DNA of 62,411 nt, taken from the NCBI GenBank assembly GCA_013152435.1, contig JAADGJ010000003.1, positions 1-62,411 on the forward strand. The letters are read 5' to 3'. Shown in pieces: positions 1 through 8,484 of this stretch. Origin of the DNA: Chloroflexota bacterium (GTDB lineage Bacteria; Chloroflexota; Anaerolineae; DUEN01). Made by a program: the position numbers and the translations under genes. The first letter of the stretch is position 1. Each line of letters opens with the position of its first letter. The notes below the pieces were generated by a model. The model saw only the letters and a program-made list of their open reading frames with translations. It searched no databases and was not told the origin of the DNA.

Positions 1-69
1 CTCTTGCGGCCCTGATTCCATACAACCATGAATCGACGCCAGGACAAACCATCGCCGCAAGAACCAGAA

Positions 70-92
70 GGGCCGAACTCTCCGTTCGGCCC
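70..92 (-). terminator. Intrinsic terminator of the sugar ABC operon
   Basis: A 9-bp perfect stem (70-78 with 84-92) with a 5-nt loop lies 27 bases past the stop of the last permease gene. On the minus strand it is followed by a T-rich but interrupted tract (TTCTGGTTCTTG). Position and shape fit a rho-independent terminator. The rest of 1-118 shows no coding signal. Confidence 0.6.
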
Positions 93-118
93 CTCAAGTC
101 CGGCACCCACGCGATCCG

Positions 119-1204
119 CTATCCCTTCAGCCCGGTCAGCTTCACCCCCTGGATAAAGGTCCGCTGGGCGAAGAAGAACAGGATCACGATCGGGACGGTG
201 AAGACGGTGGCCGCGGCCATGAGCAGGTTCCACGCCACCGTGTGCTGTCCCTGGAAGTCCTGCAACCCCAGCGCCATAGTGAACAGGCGCGGGTCCGTCA
301 GATAGATCAGCGGCCCCTGAAAGTCGTTCCAGGCCCACAGGAACGTGAACACAGTGATGGTCGCCAGCACGGGCACGGACAGAGGCAACACCACGTTCCA
401 GAAGATGCGAAACTCGGAGGCCCCATCCACCCGAGCGGCGTCACACAGTTCCTCCGGGATGGTGCGGAAGAACTGGCGCAGCAGAAAGATGTCGAACCCG
501 TTGCCGAAGAAGGTCGGGACGATCAGCGGCAGGAAGGTGTTCCCCCATCCGAGCTTGTCGGTGAAGAAGATGTACAGGGGGATCATGGTCACCTGGAACG
601 GCAGCATCATGGTGGCCAGCACAACCACGAAGACGAGGTCTCGGCCCGGCCAACGGATGCGGGCGAAGCCATACGCGGCCGGCGCACAGGAGATCAGGGT
701 GCCGATGATCGAGAAGATGGCGATGATCAGGCTGTTCTTCACGTAGGTCCAGAAGTTCACCCCCAGCCCCGGCCGGGTGGCACGGTTCATGGCATCCGGG
801 AAGTTGCGCCACCGAAAGCCGACCACCAACACCGGCTCCGCGTACTTCATGCGGATCTTCATGGTCGTCGCGGGGTCGGCAGGGTCCACGAACGTCCCAT
901 ACCCCTCGGCGATGTCCAGCAGCGCCAAGCGTTTCACCTGACCATCCATCTGCACCTCATAGATCGGCAGCTCCTGCCCATTGATGGTCACCCGCAGATT
1001 GTCATGAGGCAACCAGGAGGGCGGGACCCGGAACACATCCTGATCCGATTTCAGCGCGGTGGACAGCATCCACAGAAAGGGGATGAAGAAGAACATGCCG
1101 ACGACGATGATGGCCAAGTGCGCCGCAAGATGTCCCAGCTGGCGACGCAGTTGACGCCGCCACAGGGGACGGCGAGCAGTCGGTGATAGGACAGCCTGGG
1201 CCAT
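119..1204 (-). CDS. Carbohydrate ABC transporter permease (MalG type)
   Basis: Inner-membrane permease of a binding-protein-dependent sugar importer, 361 aa. One N-terminal membrane segment (about residues 30-50) is followed by a hydrophilic stretch of roughly 90 residues that ordinary MalG-type proteins (about 275-280 aa) lack, then five more membrane segments. The cytoplasmic EAA loop that docks the ATPase is clear (AARVDGASEFRIFWNVVLP). The ATG start is preceded by GGGAGGG. It follows the partner permease by 4 bases, so the two are translationally coupled. No ATPase gene is in the window, so a shared MsmK/MalK-type ATPase is likely encoded elsewhere. The substrate cannot be read from sequence. 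Confidence 0.92.
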   Translation of the reverse strand: MAQAVLSPTARRPLWRRQLRRQLGHLAAHLAIIVVGMFFFIPFLWMLSTALKSDQDVFRVPPSWLPHDNLRVTINGQELPIYEVQMDGQVKRLALLDIAEGYGTFVDPADPATTMKIRMKYAEPVLVVGFRWRNFPDAMNRATRPGLGVNFWTYVKNSLIIAIFSIIGTLISCAPAAYGFARIRWPGRDLVFVVVLATMMLPFQVTMIPLYIFFTDKLGWGNTFLPLIVPTFFGNGFDIFLLRQFFRTIPEELCDAARVDGASEFRIFWNVVLPLSVPVLATITVFTFLWAWNDFQGPLIYLTDPRLFTMALGLQDFQGQHTVAWNLLMAAATVFTVPIVILFFFAQRTFIQGVKLTGLKG

Positions 1205-1208
1205 CGGC

Positions 1209-2174
1209 TCACCCTCCCTCGTAATAGGTCCAATGCTCGGAAGAGCGCAGAAGCACCAACGTACAGATCATGATGACGATGAACAGGATCCAGGCCAGCG
1301 CGGAGGCGTACCCCATCTTCAGGTATACGAAACCCTGTTGGTAGAGATACACGCTGTAGAACAGGGTCGAGTTCAACGGGGCTCCCAGGCCGCTCCCCAC
1401 AGGGCTGACCCCCGCGCTGAGGACGTAAGCCTGGGCGAAATACTGGAAAGTGGCGATCACCCCGATGATGAGGTTGAAGAGCGTGATGGGGGACACCAGG
1501 GGGATGGTGACCGCCCACAGGCGCTGCCACCAGTTGGCCCCGTCCAGCTCCGCCGCCTCCATCAGCACCACCGGCACATCCTGAAGGCCGGACAGATAGA
1601 TCACGATGGTGTTCCCCACGCCCCACAGGCCCAGCAGGATCAGGGACGGCTTAGACCACGTCGGATCCCGCGTCCAGTTGGGGCCGCGAATGCCCACGTG
1701 GCTGAGCAGCGTATTCAGCAGACCGCTATTCGGGTTGAGGATCCACAGCCACAGCAACGTGCTCGCCACGGTGGGCACGATCGAGGGGAGGAAGTAGACC
1801 ACCCGGTAGACGGACTGCCCCCGGATCTTGATGTTCAACAGGAGGGCACAGACGAACGACAGCAGCAATGAGAGGGGAACGCCGATGACGACCATGTATC
1901 CCGTATTGTACAGCGACTTCCAGAACAATCGGTCGCGAAAGAGGCTCACATAATTGCTCAGCCCAATCCATTCCGGCGCCCGCTTGATGTGGTACTCGGT
2001 GAAGCTGTAGTAGAGGGACGCGGCCATGGGATATAACGTGAACGCGAAGAAGCCGATGATCCACAACGAGATGAACAGGATGCCGGTGATGAAGCGACGC
2101 CGAGTCTGTCGGCTCCATCCCCACCAAAGGGAAGACGATCCCGAGCGCGTGGAACGCTTCGTAATCGCCGTCAC
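1209..2174 (-). CDS. Carbohydrate ABC transporter permease (MalF type)
   Basis: The second inner-membrane permease of the importer, 321 aa, with about six membrane segments and an EAA loop (EAAELDGANWWQRLWAVTIP). I chose the GTG at 2174 because AGGAGG stands 6 bases upstream. The open frame continues to 2339, but that N-terminal extension is low-complexity, Arg-rich and overlaps the upstream binding-protein gene, so it is unlikely to be translated. It lies downstream of the binding-protein gene with a hairpin between them and is coupled to the MalG-type gene. Confidence 0.92.
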   Translation of the reverse strand: MTAITKRSTRSGSSSLWWGWSRQTRRRFITGILFISLWIIGFFAFTLYPMAASLYYSFTEYHIKRAPEWIGLSNYVSLFRDRLFWKSLYNTGYMVVIGVPLSLLLSFVCALLLNIKIRGQSVYRVVYFLPSIVPTVASTLLWLWILNPNSGLLNTLLSHVGIRGPNWTRDPTWSKPSLILLGLWGVGNTIVIYLSGLQDVPVVLMEAAELDGANWWQRLWAVTIPLVSPITLFNLIIGVIATFQYFAQAYVLSAGVSPVGSGLGAPLNSTLFYSVYLYQQGFVYLKMGYASALAWILFIVIMICTLVLLRSSEHWTYYEGG

Positions 2175-2271
2175 ACGCCACCTCCTCACACAGGATGTCG
2201 TCAAGGGATATCCGGCGATGAGCAGCCGGCGGCCATCCGCCTTTCGCCGCACGCCCGGCCCGGAAAAGGAC

Positions 2272-2298
2272 GAGAGCCCTGCTGGGAGCAGGGCTCTC
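2272..2298 (-). terminator. Hairpin between binding-protein and permease genes
   Basis: A perfect 12-bp GC-rich stem (2272-2283 with 2287-2298) with a 3-nt loop, followed on the minus strand by GTCCTTTTCC. It lies between the binding-protein stop and the permease start. In sugar importers such a hairpin typically causes partial termination or protects the 3' end, so binding protein is made in excess over permease. The U tract is short, so termination is probably partial. Confidence 0.65.
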
Positions 2299-2316
2299 GT
2301 TAAGCGTGCCGAAAGG

Positions 2317-3654
2317 CTAGTCCGAGAGCGCCTTGTCAAGCATGGGCTGCAATCTGGCCTGAGCCTCCTCCAGAAGCGGCAGAGGATCGGCGCATGTGTG
2401 CAGCACCTGCTCCTCGATCTGTCCCAGCTCGGTCTCCACCTCGGCGTTGATGGGGGTCAGGATAGGCGCTTTGGCGTTCGGATCCGCCATCAGCTTCAGG
2501 AAGACCTCGAACTTCTCGTTCTCATGGAAGCGCGGGTCCTCCGCCGCCTTCTTGCTGGACGGCAGGTTGAAGTTGGCGACCATCTCCTCGGCCACGATCT
2601 CCGGCGACATCATCCACGCCATCAGCTTCCAGGCAGCGGCCTTGTCCTTGACGCCGCTGGGGATCAACGCCACGGTGCCGCTCACCAGATTGGTGTTCTT
2701 GCGCTCGGGGTGATCCTGCGGCGGCGGGAAGGGTGCCACGCCGTAGTACAGCTCCGGCTTGTACTTCTGGATGAAGTTGGGGCCAGGCTGCCACTCACCT
2801 TCCACCATCATGGCCACTTTCCCGGCGTAGAAGCCGTTGTCCGGCGACATATAGCCACCGAAGGCGGAGGTGAAGCGCAGCACCTCGTCCACGTTATAGT
2901 CGCAATAGAACTGCTGCTCCCACTTCAGGGCGTTCACCACCGGATCGGACGTGAAGAGGATCTTCGTCCCGTCCTCGCTATACCAGTAGCCGCCCATCAT
3001 CGCGACGTACAGCCCCAGATGCGACCAGGAGAAGTCCGGGATGAAGCCCACCTGGACCATGTTGCCGTTCTCATCGAACTTGGTGAGCTTCTTGGCGTAC
3101 TCCACCAGCTCCTCCATCGTCTGCGGCGGCTGCTCGGGATCCAACCCGGCGTCCTCAAACAGGTCCTTGTTCCAGAAGAGCGCGTAGGTGTCCGTGCCCC
3201 ACGGCAGGCAGTAATACTTCCCCTGGTACTTGCACTGGCTCAGCGGGGCCTCGAAGATGTCGTTCAGATCCACCTCGCCGCCCGCCAGGAAGTCATCCAA
3301 TGGGGTGATCAGGCCCTCACGCGCCCAGGTACCCACGCTGTCAGGCCCGCCCAGGACCAGGATATCCGGCGGCTGGCTGCCGGAGAGGCCCGCGATGACC
3401 TTGTCGTCATCCACCGGGGAGTTCACCTCCACCCGGACGTTGTTCGCCTCCCCATACTTGTCGAACAGCGACTGGAGCTGCGCCGGGTTATCCCCCCAGG
3501 TGATCCACACCCGCAATACCTTCTGCTCAGCAGGAGGAGCAGCCTCCTCCCCACCTGGGGCCGGTGCCGCCGCTGGTGGCGCACACGACGCCAACAACAC
3601 CAGCACCAGAGTTCCCGCGACCAACAGGCTGAACCACCGTCCTTTACCCGACAT
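2317..3654 (-). CDS. Sugar ABC transporter substrate-binding lipoprotein
   Basis: Extracytoplasmic solute-binding protein of the ABC importer (SBP family 1), 445 aa. It starts with a lipoprotein signal peptide ending in the lipobox LLASC (Cys about residue 24), then an Ala/Pro-rich spacer and an SBP fold beginning LRVWITWGDNPAQLQ. The start is supported by AAAGGAGG 5 bases upstream. A promoter-like element lies about 280 bases upstream. It is the first gene of the importer operon. The substrate is unknown. Confidence 0.93.
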   Translation of the reverse strand: MSGKGRWFSLLVAGTLVLVLLASCAPPAAAPAPGGEEAAPPAEQKVLRVWITWGDNPAQLQSLFDKYGEANNVRVEVNSPVDDDKVIAGLSGSQPPDILVLGGPDSVGTWAREGLITPLDDFLAGGEVDLNDIFEAPLSQCKYQGKYYCLPWGTDTYALFWNKDLFEDAGLDPEQPPQTMEELVEYAKKLTKFDENGNMVQVGFIPDFSWSHLGLYVAMMGGYWYSEDGTKILFTSDPVVNALKWEQQFYCDYNVDEVLRFTSAFGGYMSPDNGFYAGKVAMMVEGEWQPGPNFIQKYKPELYYGVAPFPPPQDHPERKNTNLVSGTVALIPSGVKDKAAAWKLMAWMMSPEIVAEEMVANFNLPSSKKAAEDPRFHENEKFEVFLKLMADPNAKAPILTPINAEVETELGQIEEQVLHTCADPLPLLEEAQARLQPMLDKALSD

Positions 3655-3932
3655 CTCTGCCTCCTTTCTTCATGCACTCAATCGGGGGTCGTTTGGACGC
3701 AACGCGCCGGACATCACCATGAATGCGAGGAATACCGCCCCTGGCCCACTGTACTCGGCCCCGATGGCGAGCCAGGCCAGGCCCGGGCGGACAAAGGCAG
3801 AAGGAAAGGGAACTCGGAGGGAGCCATCTCCCATGCCTCCCTGGGAGGGCTCCCCGATGGCTACAGAGGTGCTCCCTTCACATTTGATCACCACACCGAA
3901 ATGCGATGCCATCCATCATAGCATCTACCGAT

Positions 3933-3961
3933 ATTATATCACTTTTTCACGCGTCTGTACA
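3933..3961 (-). promoter_or_regulatory. Probable sigma-70 promoter of the sugar ABC operon
   Basis: On the minus strand TATAAT (3933-3938) lies 17 bases downstream of TGTACA (3956-3961), a 6/6 and 4/6 match to the consensus boxes. It would give a leader of about 270 nt before the binding-protein gene. The leader carries a potential long hairpin near 3820-3860, and no known riboswitch was recognised. Confidence 0.55.
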
Positions 3962-4430
3962 TCAATGAGTCACGTGGGTGGCGCATCCAATTCGGCTCCG
4001 AACCTGCCCTCTCTCGGCCTAATTCGGGCGGATAAGGCCGGGCGAGGCGGGTAAGGGGCCGAAACAGGGAAGCTTCTTTTGAGAGGCTGTGCCTCTCAAG
4101 GCTCCCCGCCGTATTCCCACCGAAAAGATACACTACCGTCACATGGGTGGTGCATCCTTTCGATGGGCATCACGTGCGACCATCGTCGGAGTGGGAGGAT
4201 CGCAGGCGAGGGCCTCAGGGAGGGAGATCATGTGAAGCCAACGCAGAATCCCGGCCGGCTTCCTGCCACCGCGCGGCCGGACATGCGTCAGAGGCACGCC
4301 CTCCAGGATAGCGGAGGGACTTGCGGCGACACAACGGCGCTGCACCGCCGCAAACCCCTCTCACGAGCTCTTATCCTCCTCCCCTAAGCCCGGCCCATAA
4401 GGCCAGGCCGTCCCTCACTCCAATGCCCTG
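3962..4430. other. Intergenic region with hairpins, no gene seen
   Basis: No credible gene. It holds a palindrome at 4081-4097 (GAGAGGC-TGT-GCCTCTC) followed by AAGGCTCCC. This resembles the hairpin-plus-GGCTCCC pattern of the dispersed repeats near 38,800 and is probably a worn relative. Two further inverted repeats lie at 4299-4318 and 4321-4353, just past the stop of the cooC gene. They may end that operon, although neither has a clear U tract. Confidence 0.5.
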
Positions 4431-5231
4431 CTACGCCTCCTCCGCAGACGCCGTCAGCGCATCCAGCCGACGCTGCACCTCCTCGGCGGCCCGCACCAGG
4501 TCCGGAGCGCAGTCGAACACCGCCTGGCCGGTGAAGTCGGCCTCAACCACCTGGGGATCGGCGGGAAGATACCCCAGCACCTGAAAGCCCTCCGCCTGGG
4601 CCCGGGACTCGATGTACTCCCGATCGCGGTCGTTCCGCATCTTGTTCGCCACCAGGAAGACGCGACGCAGGCCGATGTCGCCGGCCAGCCCGCGGATCAG
4701 GCGCGCCGTGTCCAGGCTGCGCCGCCCCGGCTCGACGACGACGATCAGGGCGTCCACCGCCTGGGCCGTCGCCCGGCCCAGATGCTCCACCCCGGCCTCC
4801 ATGTCCATGATGACGACCTCGTCCCGCCCCAGGAGCAGATGCGTGACCAGCGCCCGCAGCAGCGCGTTCTCCGGACACAGACAGCCGCTGCCCCCCTGCT
4901 TGACCGTGCCCAGCCGCAGCAATCGGATCCCCCGATGCTCCGCCGAGAAGCGATCAGGGATGTCATCCACCCGCGGGTTGAGACGGAACCAACCGCCGAC
5001 GGTCCCCCTCTTCGCGCCGGTCCGCTCGTAGATCAGATCGTCCATCTCCGCGATGGGCACGATCGCATCGGCCAGCTCCGGCGGGAAACCCAGCGACAAC
5101 GCCAGATTGGCAGCCGGGTCCGCATCGATCGCCAGCACCCGCCGCCCGTCACGCGCATACAGATACGCGAGCACGCTGGACAACGTCGTCTTCCCCACCC
5201 CACCCTTTCCCGTAATCGCCAATTTCGTCAT
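4431..5231 (-). CDS. cooC: CooC/AcsF-type nickel-insertion ATPase
   Basis: Cytoplasmic MinD/Mrp-family P-loop ATPase, 266 aa, expected to deliver nickel to CODH or acetyl-CoA synthase. The deviant Walker A (GKGGVGKTT, residues 8-16), Walker B-like VIMDMEAGVEHLGR, and the CooC signature GSGCLCPENALLRALV with its C-x-C pair at the dimer interface are all visible. It ends the Hdr/Met transcription unit, 56 bases after hdrCB. A second CooC-like gene lies at 20593-21360. Which of the two serves CODH (CooC) and which serves ACS (AcsF) is not decidable here. Confidence 0.9.
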   Translation of the reverse strand: MTKLAITGKGGVGKTTLSSVLAYLYARDGRRVLAIDADPAANLALSLGFPPELADAIVPIAEMDDLIYERTGAKRGTVGGWFRLNPRVDDIPDRFSAEHRGIRLLRLGTVKQGGSGCLCPENALLRALVTHLLLGRDEVVIMDMEAGVEHLGRATAQAVDALIVVVEPGRRSLDTARLIRGLAGDIGLRRVFLVANKMRNDRDREYIESRAQAEGFQVLGYLPADPQVVEADFTGQAVFDCAPDLVRAAEEVQRRLDALTASAEEA

Positions 5232-5287
5232 GGACGTCCCCTATCCTCTCCTCACTTAAATCTATCCCTTCCCAAGCGCACATGCCC

Positions 5288-6685
5288 CTACGACAGGAGC
5301 CCCTTCTCCTCGAACAGCGGCCGAGGATCCACCATGTTCTTGTGCAAGGCGGATGTCTCCGGCCCCAAGCCAAAGGCCAGGCTCATCAACTGGGTCACGT
5401 AGAGGATGGGCATCTGGAAATCCAGATCGATCTGACCCTGCCGGGCGTCGAGGTTCACATGACACAGGGGGCAGACCGCAACGATCACATCCGCCCCGCA
5501 ATCCCGAGCGTTCTGCAGGACCCGCCGCGTCATCTCCAGGGCCAGTGACGTCTGGGTGATGCCCAGCGATCCACCGCAGCAATCGGTCTTGTAGGACCAG
5601 TCCACCGGCTCAGCCCCCAGCGAGCGCACCAGGTAATCCATGCGCATCGGATACTCGGGGTGCTCGGCCTGGGTGATCTTCGGCGGCCGGGTCACCAGGC
5701 AGCCATAGTAGCAGGCGACCTTGAGCCCGGTCAGCGGCTTCTCGACGCGGGCCTCGATCCGATCCAATCCCGCCCGCTCCACCAACGTGTCCAGCAGGTG
5801 CTGGATGGTCACCCGCCCCTGATAGGCATAGCCGATCTGCGATTCGACCTCTCGCGCCATCTCGTCGTCGTGCGTCACCGTGTGAACGGCCGCGCGCATG
5901 CGGGAGAAGCACGCGCTGCATGGGGCGGTCACCGTGTCCAGCCCCATCTGCTCGATGACGGCCAGCGTGCGCATGGGCAGAACCGTGGCCAGGACATGAT
6001 CCGTGGAATGGGCCGGACTGGAGCCGCAGCAGATCCATCCCGGCGGCTCGACCAGCTCCAGGCCGATCTCCCGGGCGACGGCCCGAACCGTCTGATCGTA
6101 CTCGGCGGCGGTGGAGTGAAGTGAGCAACCGGGATAGTAGGCGACCTTGCCCTCGGCCGGCTCCACCGGCTCCACCTTGCGGGGCGGCCGGACGAAGGAC
6201 GGGAGGAGCTTCAGCTTCCGCCGCTTCAACATCTCCAGCCCCATGTCCATGTCCTTCAACAGGTTCCCCGTCATCAGGTTCATCCCGGCCATCAGCCCCA
6301 CTTCATACAACCGCCCCAACAGCTTGATATCGCGCAGGAACAGATCGCTGAACTTCTCCACCTCGGGGACGGCGGGTGGGATCCCCCGTCGTCGAGCCTC
6401 GATGCGCAGCGTATCCATGATGCCCGCGATGTCCAACCCCTGTGGGCATCGCGTGGTGCAGGTCTGACAGGCCGCGCACAGCCAGATGGTCTTCGACTCC
6501 AGGACCCGATCCTCGCCCAACTGCAGCGCCCGCATCACCTGGTTGGGCAGCATATCCATATAATCGGCCAGCGGGCAGCCACTGCTGCACTTGGCACACT
6601 GATAGCAGAGATAGACATTCTGCCCGATCTCGCGCTGAACGATCTGGGCCAGCTCCTCCGCGGTGGCAGCTTCCAGGGTCGCCAT
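5288..6685 (-). CDS. hdrCB: Heterodisulfide-reductase-like HdrC-HdrB fusion
   Basis: Cytoplasmic electron-transfer subunit, 465 aa, fusing HdrC and HdrB. The N-terminal HdrC part carries two CxxCxxCxxxCP ferredoxin motifs (CYQCAKCSSGCP and CAACQTCTTRCP, about residues 25-85). The C-terminal HdrB part has two CCG domains (CCGSS...CSAC and CCGGS...CPLC), the type that binds noncubane [4Fe-4S] clusters. ATG at 6685 is preferred because GAGAGGTG precedes it; the frame opens 8 codons earlier, overlapping the metF stop. The neighbours metF, metV, mvhD and hdrA point to a MetFV-HdrABC-MvhD complex, in which HdrB probably exchanges electrons with the methylene-THF reductase side, not with a CoM-CoB disulfide. 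Confidence 0.92.
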   Translation of the reverse strand: MATLEAATAEELAQIVQREIGQNVYLCYQCAKCSSGCPLADYMDMLPNQVMRALQLGEDRVLESKTIWLCAACQTCTTRCPQGLDIAGIMDTLRIEARRRGIPPAVPEVEKFSDLFLRDIKLLGRLYEVGLMAGMNLMTGNLLKDMDMGLEMLKRRKLKLLPSFVRPPRKVEPVEPAEGKVAYYPGCSLHSTAAEYDQTVRAVAREIGLELVEPPGWICCGSSPAHSTDHVLATVLPMRTLAVIEQMGLDTVTAPCSACFSRMRAAVHTVTHDDEMAREVESQIGYAYQGRVTIQHLLDTLVERAGLDRIEARVEKPLTGLKVACYYGCLVTRPPKITQAEHPEYPMRMDYLVRSLGAEPVDWSYKTDCCGGSLGITQTSLALEMTRRVLQNARDCGADVIVAVCPLCHVNLDARQGQIDLDFQMPILYVTQLMSLAFGLGPETSALHKNMVDPRPLFEEKGLLS

Positions 6686-6708
6686 ATCACACCTCTCGAT
6701 CCCTACCA

Positions 6709-7707
6709 TCAGGCATCACTGCCGTTGACGGTCGGCCGGGGCAACAATCCCGCGCCCTCCACGATGGGCTTCACCGCCGCCTCCCACTCGATCGCCATAA
6801 TATGCACGCCAGCTACACCCTCGATCTCCCGCAACTGCTGTATCTGCTCAATGCAGATCTTGATCCCCTCCGCGCGCCATGCCTCTCGCCGCGCGGCCTT
6901 GTCCTCCTTGGGGATGCCCGCCACGGCCGCCTGCATCCGCTTCACGTACTCGTCGTCGACGATCATCCCCGGCACCTGATCCCGCATATACCGGGCCATG
7001 CCGCTGCTCTTCAGCGGCCCCACGCCGACCAGGATGGCCACCTTCTCGTGTAAGCCCATGTCGACCACGCGCTTCATGTACTCCTTGAAGCGCGGGATAT
7101 CGTACACGAGCTGGGTCTGGATGAAGTCGGCCCCGGCCGCCACCTTCTTCGCCAGCCGATACGGCCGGAAGTCGAAGGGGTCGCCAAAGGGGTTGGCCGC
7201 CGCGCCGATGAAGAAGGGCGGAGGCCCTCCCACGATCTTGTCCCCGCACTGGAAGCACCCCGCCTCACGCATCTGCGCGACCATCTGGATCAACTGGATG
7301 CTGTCGATGTCGAACACGTTCTTGGCGGTGGGGTGGTTGCCGAAGCTCTGATGGTCCCCTGTGAGGCAGAGCACGTTGCGGATGCCCAACGCGGCGGCGC
7401 CCAACAGGTCGCTCTGGATCCCCAGGCGGTTGCGATCGCGGCAGGTCATCTGGATGATCGGCTCCAGCCCCAGCTGCACCAGGATGCACCCGGCCGAGAT
7501 GCTGGACATCCGCACGATGGCCGTCTGGTTATCCGTGATGTTGACCGCGTCCACGACGCCCTGAAGCAGCTCCGCCTTCCGCTCGATGACCTCCCGCTGC
7601 CAGCCCTTCGGCGGGCCCAGCTCCGCGGTCACCACGAAATGCCCCGCCCGGATCAACCGCTCCAGATTGCTTCCCGACTTATACCCATTGGTCGAAACCT
7701 CGGCCAT
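6709..7707 (-). CDS. metF: Methylenetetrahydrofolate reductase MetF
   Basis: FAD-dependent TIM-barrel enzyme interconverting methylene-THF and methyl-THF, 332 aa, last step of the methyl branch. Family segments are clear: TAELGPPKG near the N-terminus, ITDNQ, and LCLTGDHQ. ATG at 7707 is chosen because GGAGG lies 5 bases upstream; the in-frame upstream ATG has no such site. It sits directly downstream of metV, as in acetogens where MetF works only with MetV and Hdr/Mvh-type subunits. The clade is therefore probably the ferredoxin- or NADH-linked multi-subunit type and not the NADPH-dependent free enzyme. Confidence 0.94.
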   Translation of the reverse strand: MAEVSTNGYKSGSNLERLIRAGHFVVTAELGPPKGWQREVIERKAELLQGVVDAVNITDNQTAIVRMSSISAGCILVQLGLEPIIQMTCRDRNRLGIQSDLLGAAALGIRNVLCLTGDHQSFGNHPTAKNVFDIDSIQLIQMVAQMREAGCFQCGDKIVGGPPPFFIGAAANPFGDPFDFRPYRLAKKVAAGADFIQTQLVYDIPRFKEYMKRVVDMGLHEKVAILVGVGPLKSSGMARYMRDQVPGMIVDDEYVKRMQAAVAGIPKEDKAARREAWRAEGIKICIEQIQQLREIEGVAGVHIMAIEWEAAVKPIVEGAGLLPRPTVNGSDA

Positions 7708-7735
7708 ATTCGCCTCCGCAGGATTAAGACGCATT

Positions 7736-7776
7736 ACGTGCCGCGTGTTGCGTGCCGCGTACTGCGCAATACTCTA
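7736..7776. repeat. Short degenerate CGTGTTGCGTGCC-like repeat
   Basis: The metF-metV spacer consists of imperfect repeats of the unit GCGTGYYGCGT (TTACGTGCCGCGTGTTGCGTGCCGCG pattern). The same type of spacer repeat occurs between acsV and acsC at 23349-23412. It is low-complexity and has no coding potential. Confidence 0.55.
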
Positions 7777-7779
7777 CGC

Positions 7780-8469
7780 TTACCCTTCCTGGTACTCCTC
7801 CGGCAGCCGCAAATCGTCTCGAACGATGCGGCGCGGGCCGCCATCCCGGCTGGTCGACCAATCCTTGGGCGGCTGTATCTCCAACAGCTGATCCAGCATC
7901 CCGAACGCGCTCATCCGCTCCCAGATCAGCTGCCACGCGCACGGGGTCTCCGGGTTGACCTCGCACTTCCCATCCTGCGAGCCACCGCACGGCCCGTTCA
8001 GCAGCTGCTTCGAGCAGCGCGCAATGGGGCAGATGCCGCCGGTCAGGTGCAAGATGCAGTTCCCACAACCCTGACAGCGCTCCTCCCATATCCCCTGCTC
8101 CACGGGCAGCCCCATGAACTTGGTGTTCAGGCCAGGAACCACCCGCTTCGTCGGGAACCGCTCGGCCAGCGTCTGCACCCCGACGCCGCAGCCCAGGGAG
8201 AGGATCAAATCGTAGTCATCCAAACGCGGCTTCAAGGGATCGATGTACTCCCATTCGCACTGACGTTGCACCGTCACCTCGTCGATCACCTTGCCGTTGC
8301 CGTCCAGCCGGGTGGCCATGCGCAGCGCGGAGCCCAGGATGCCGACCTCCTTGGTCCCCCCTGCGAAACACACGGTGACGCATGTCCCACAGCCGACGAT
8401 GAGCACCCGCTCGGCGTCCGCGATGAACGATTTGATCTCCTCCAACGGCTTCTGTTCCGCAACAATCAT
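7780..8469 (-). CDS. metV: MetV, iron-sulfur partner of MetF
   Basis: 229 aa, matching the 'methylenetetrahydrofolate reductase C-terminal domain' protein MetV. It contains an N-terminal GCGTCVTVC motif (about residues 26-34) and a C-terminal cysteine cluster with CQGCGNCIL, CPIARCSK and NGPCGG, expected to hold Fe-S clusters (and zinc). In Moorella MetV forms a core with MetF and links it to HdrABC-MvhD. The start is supported by GGGAGG 8 bases upstream. It begins 16 bases after the selenocysteine mvhD gene. Confidence 0.92.
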   Translation of the reverse strand: MIVAEQKPLEEIKSFIADAERVLIVGCGTCVTVCFAGGTKEVGILGSALRMATRLDGNGKVIDEVTVQRQCEWEYIDPLKPRLDDYDLILSLGCGVGVQTLAERFPTKRVVPGLNTKFMGLPVEQGIWEERCQGCGNCILHLTGGICPIARCSKQLLNGPCGGSQDGKCEVNPETPCAWQLIWERMSAFGMLDQLLEIQPPKDWSTSRDGGPRRIVRDDLRLPEEYQEG

Positions 8470-8484
8470 CGCCCGTTCCTCCCT

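Noticed and set aside
3670-3912. 80-codon open frame upstream of the sugar-binding protein
   Set aside because: It lies in the predicted 5' leader, lacks a ribosome site and a recognisable family, and has a low-complexity Gly/Pro composition.
3900-3932. Possible third instance of the Wood-Ljungdahl leader hairpin in the sugar operon leader (GATGC...GCATC)
   Set aside because: The loop is 11 bases, not 8, and flanking elements do not match; it is too weak to include in the motif.
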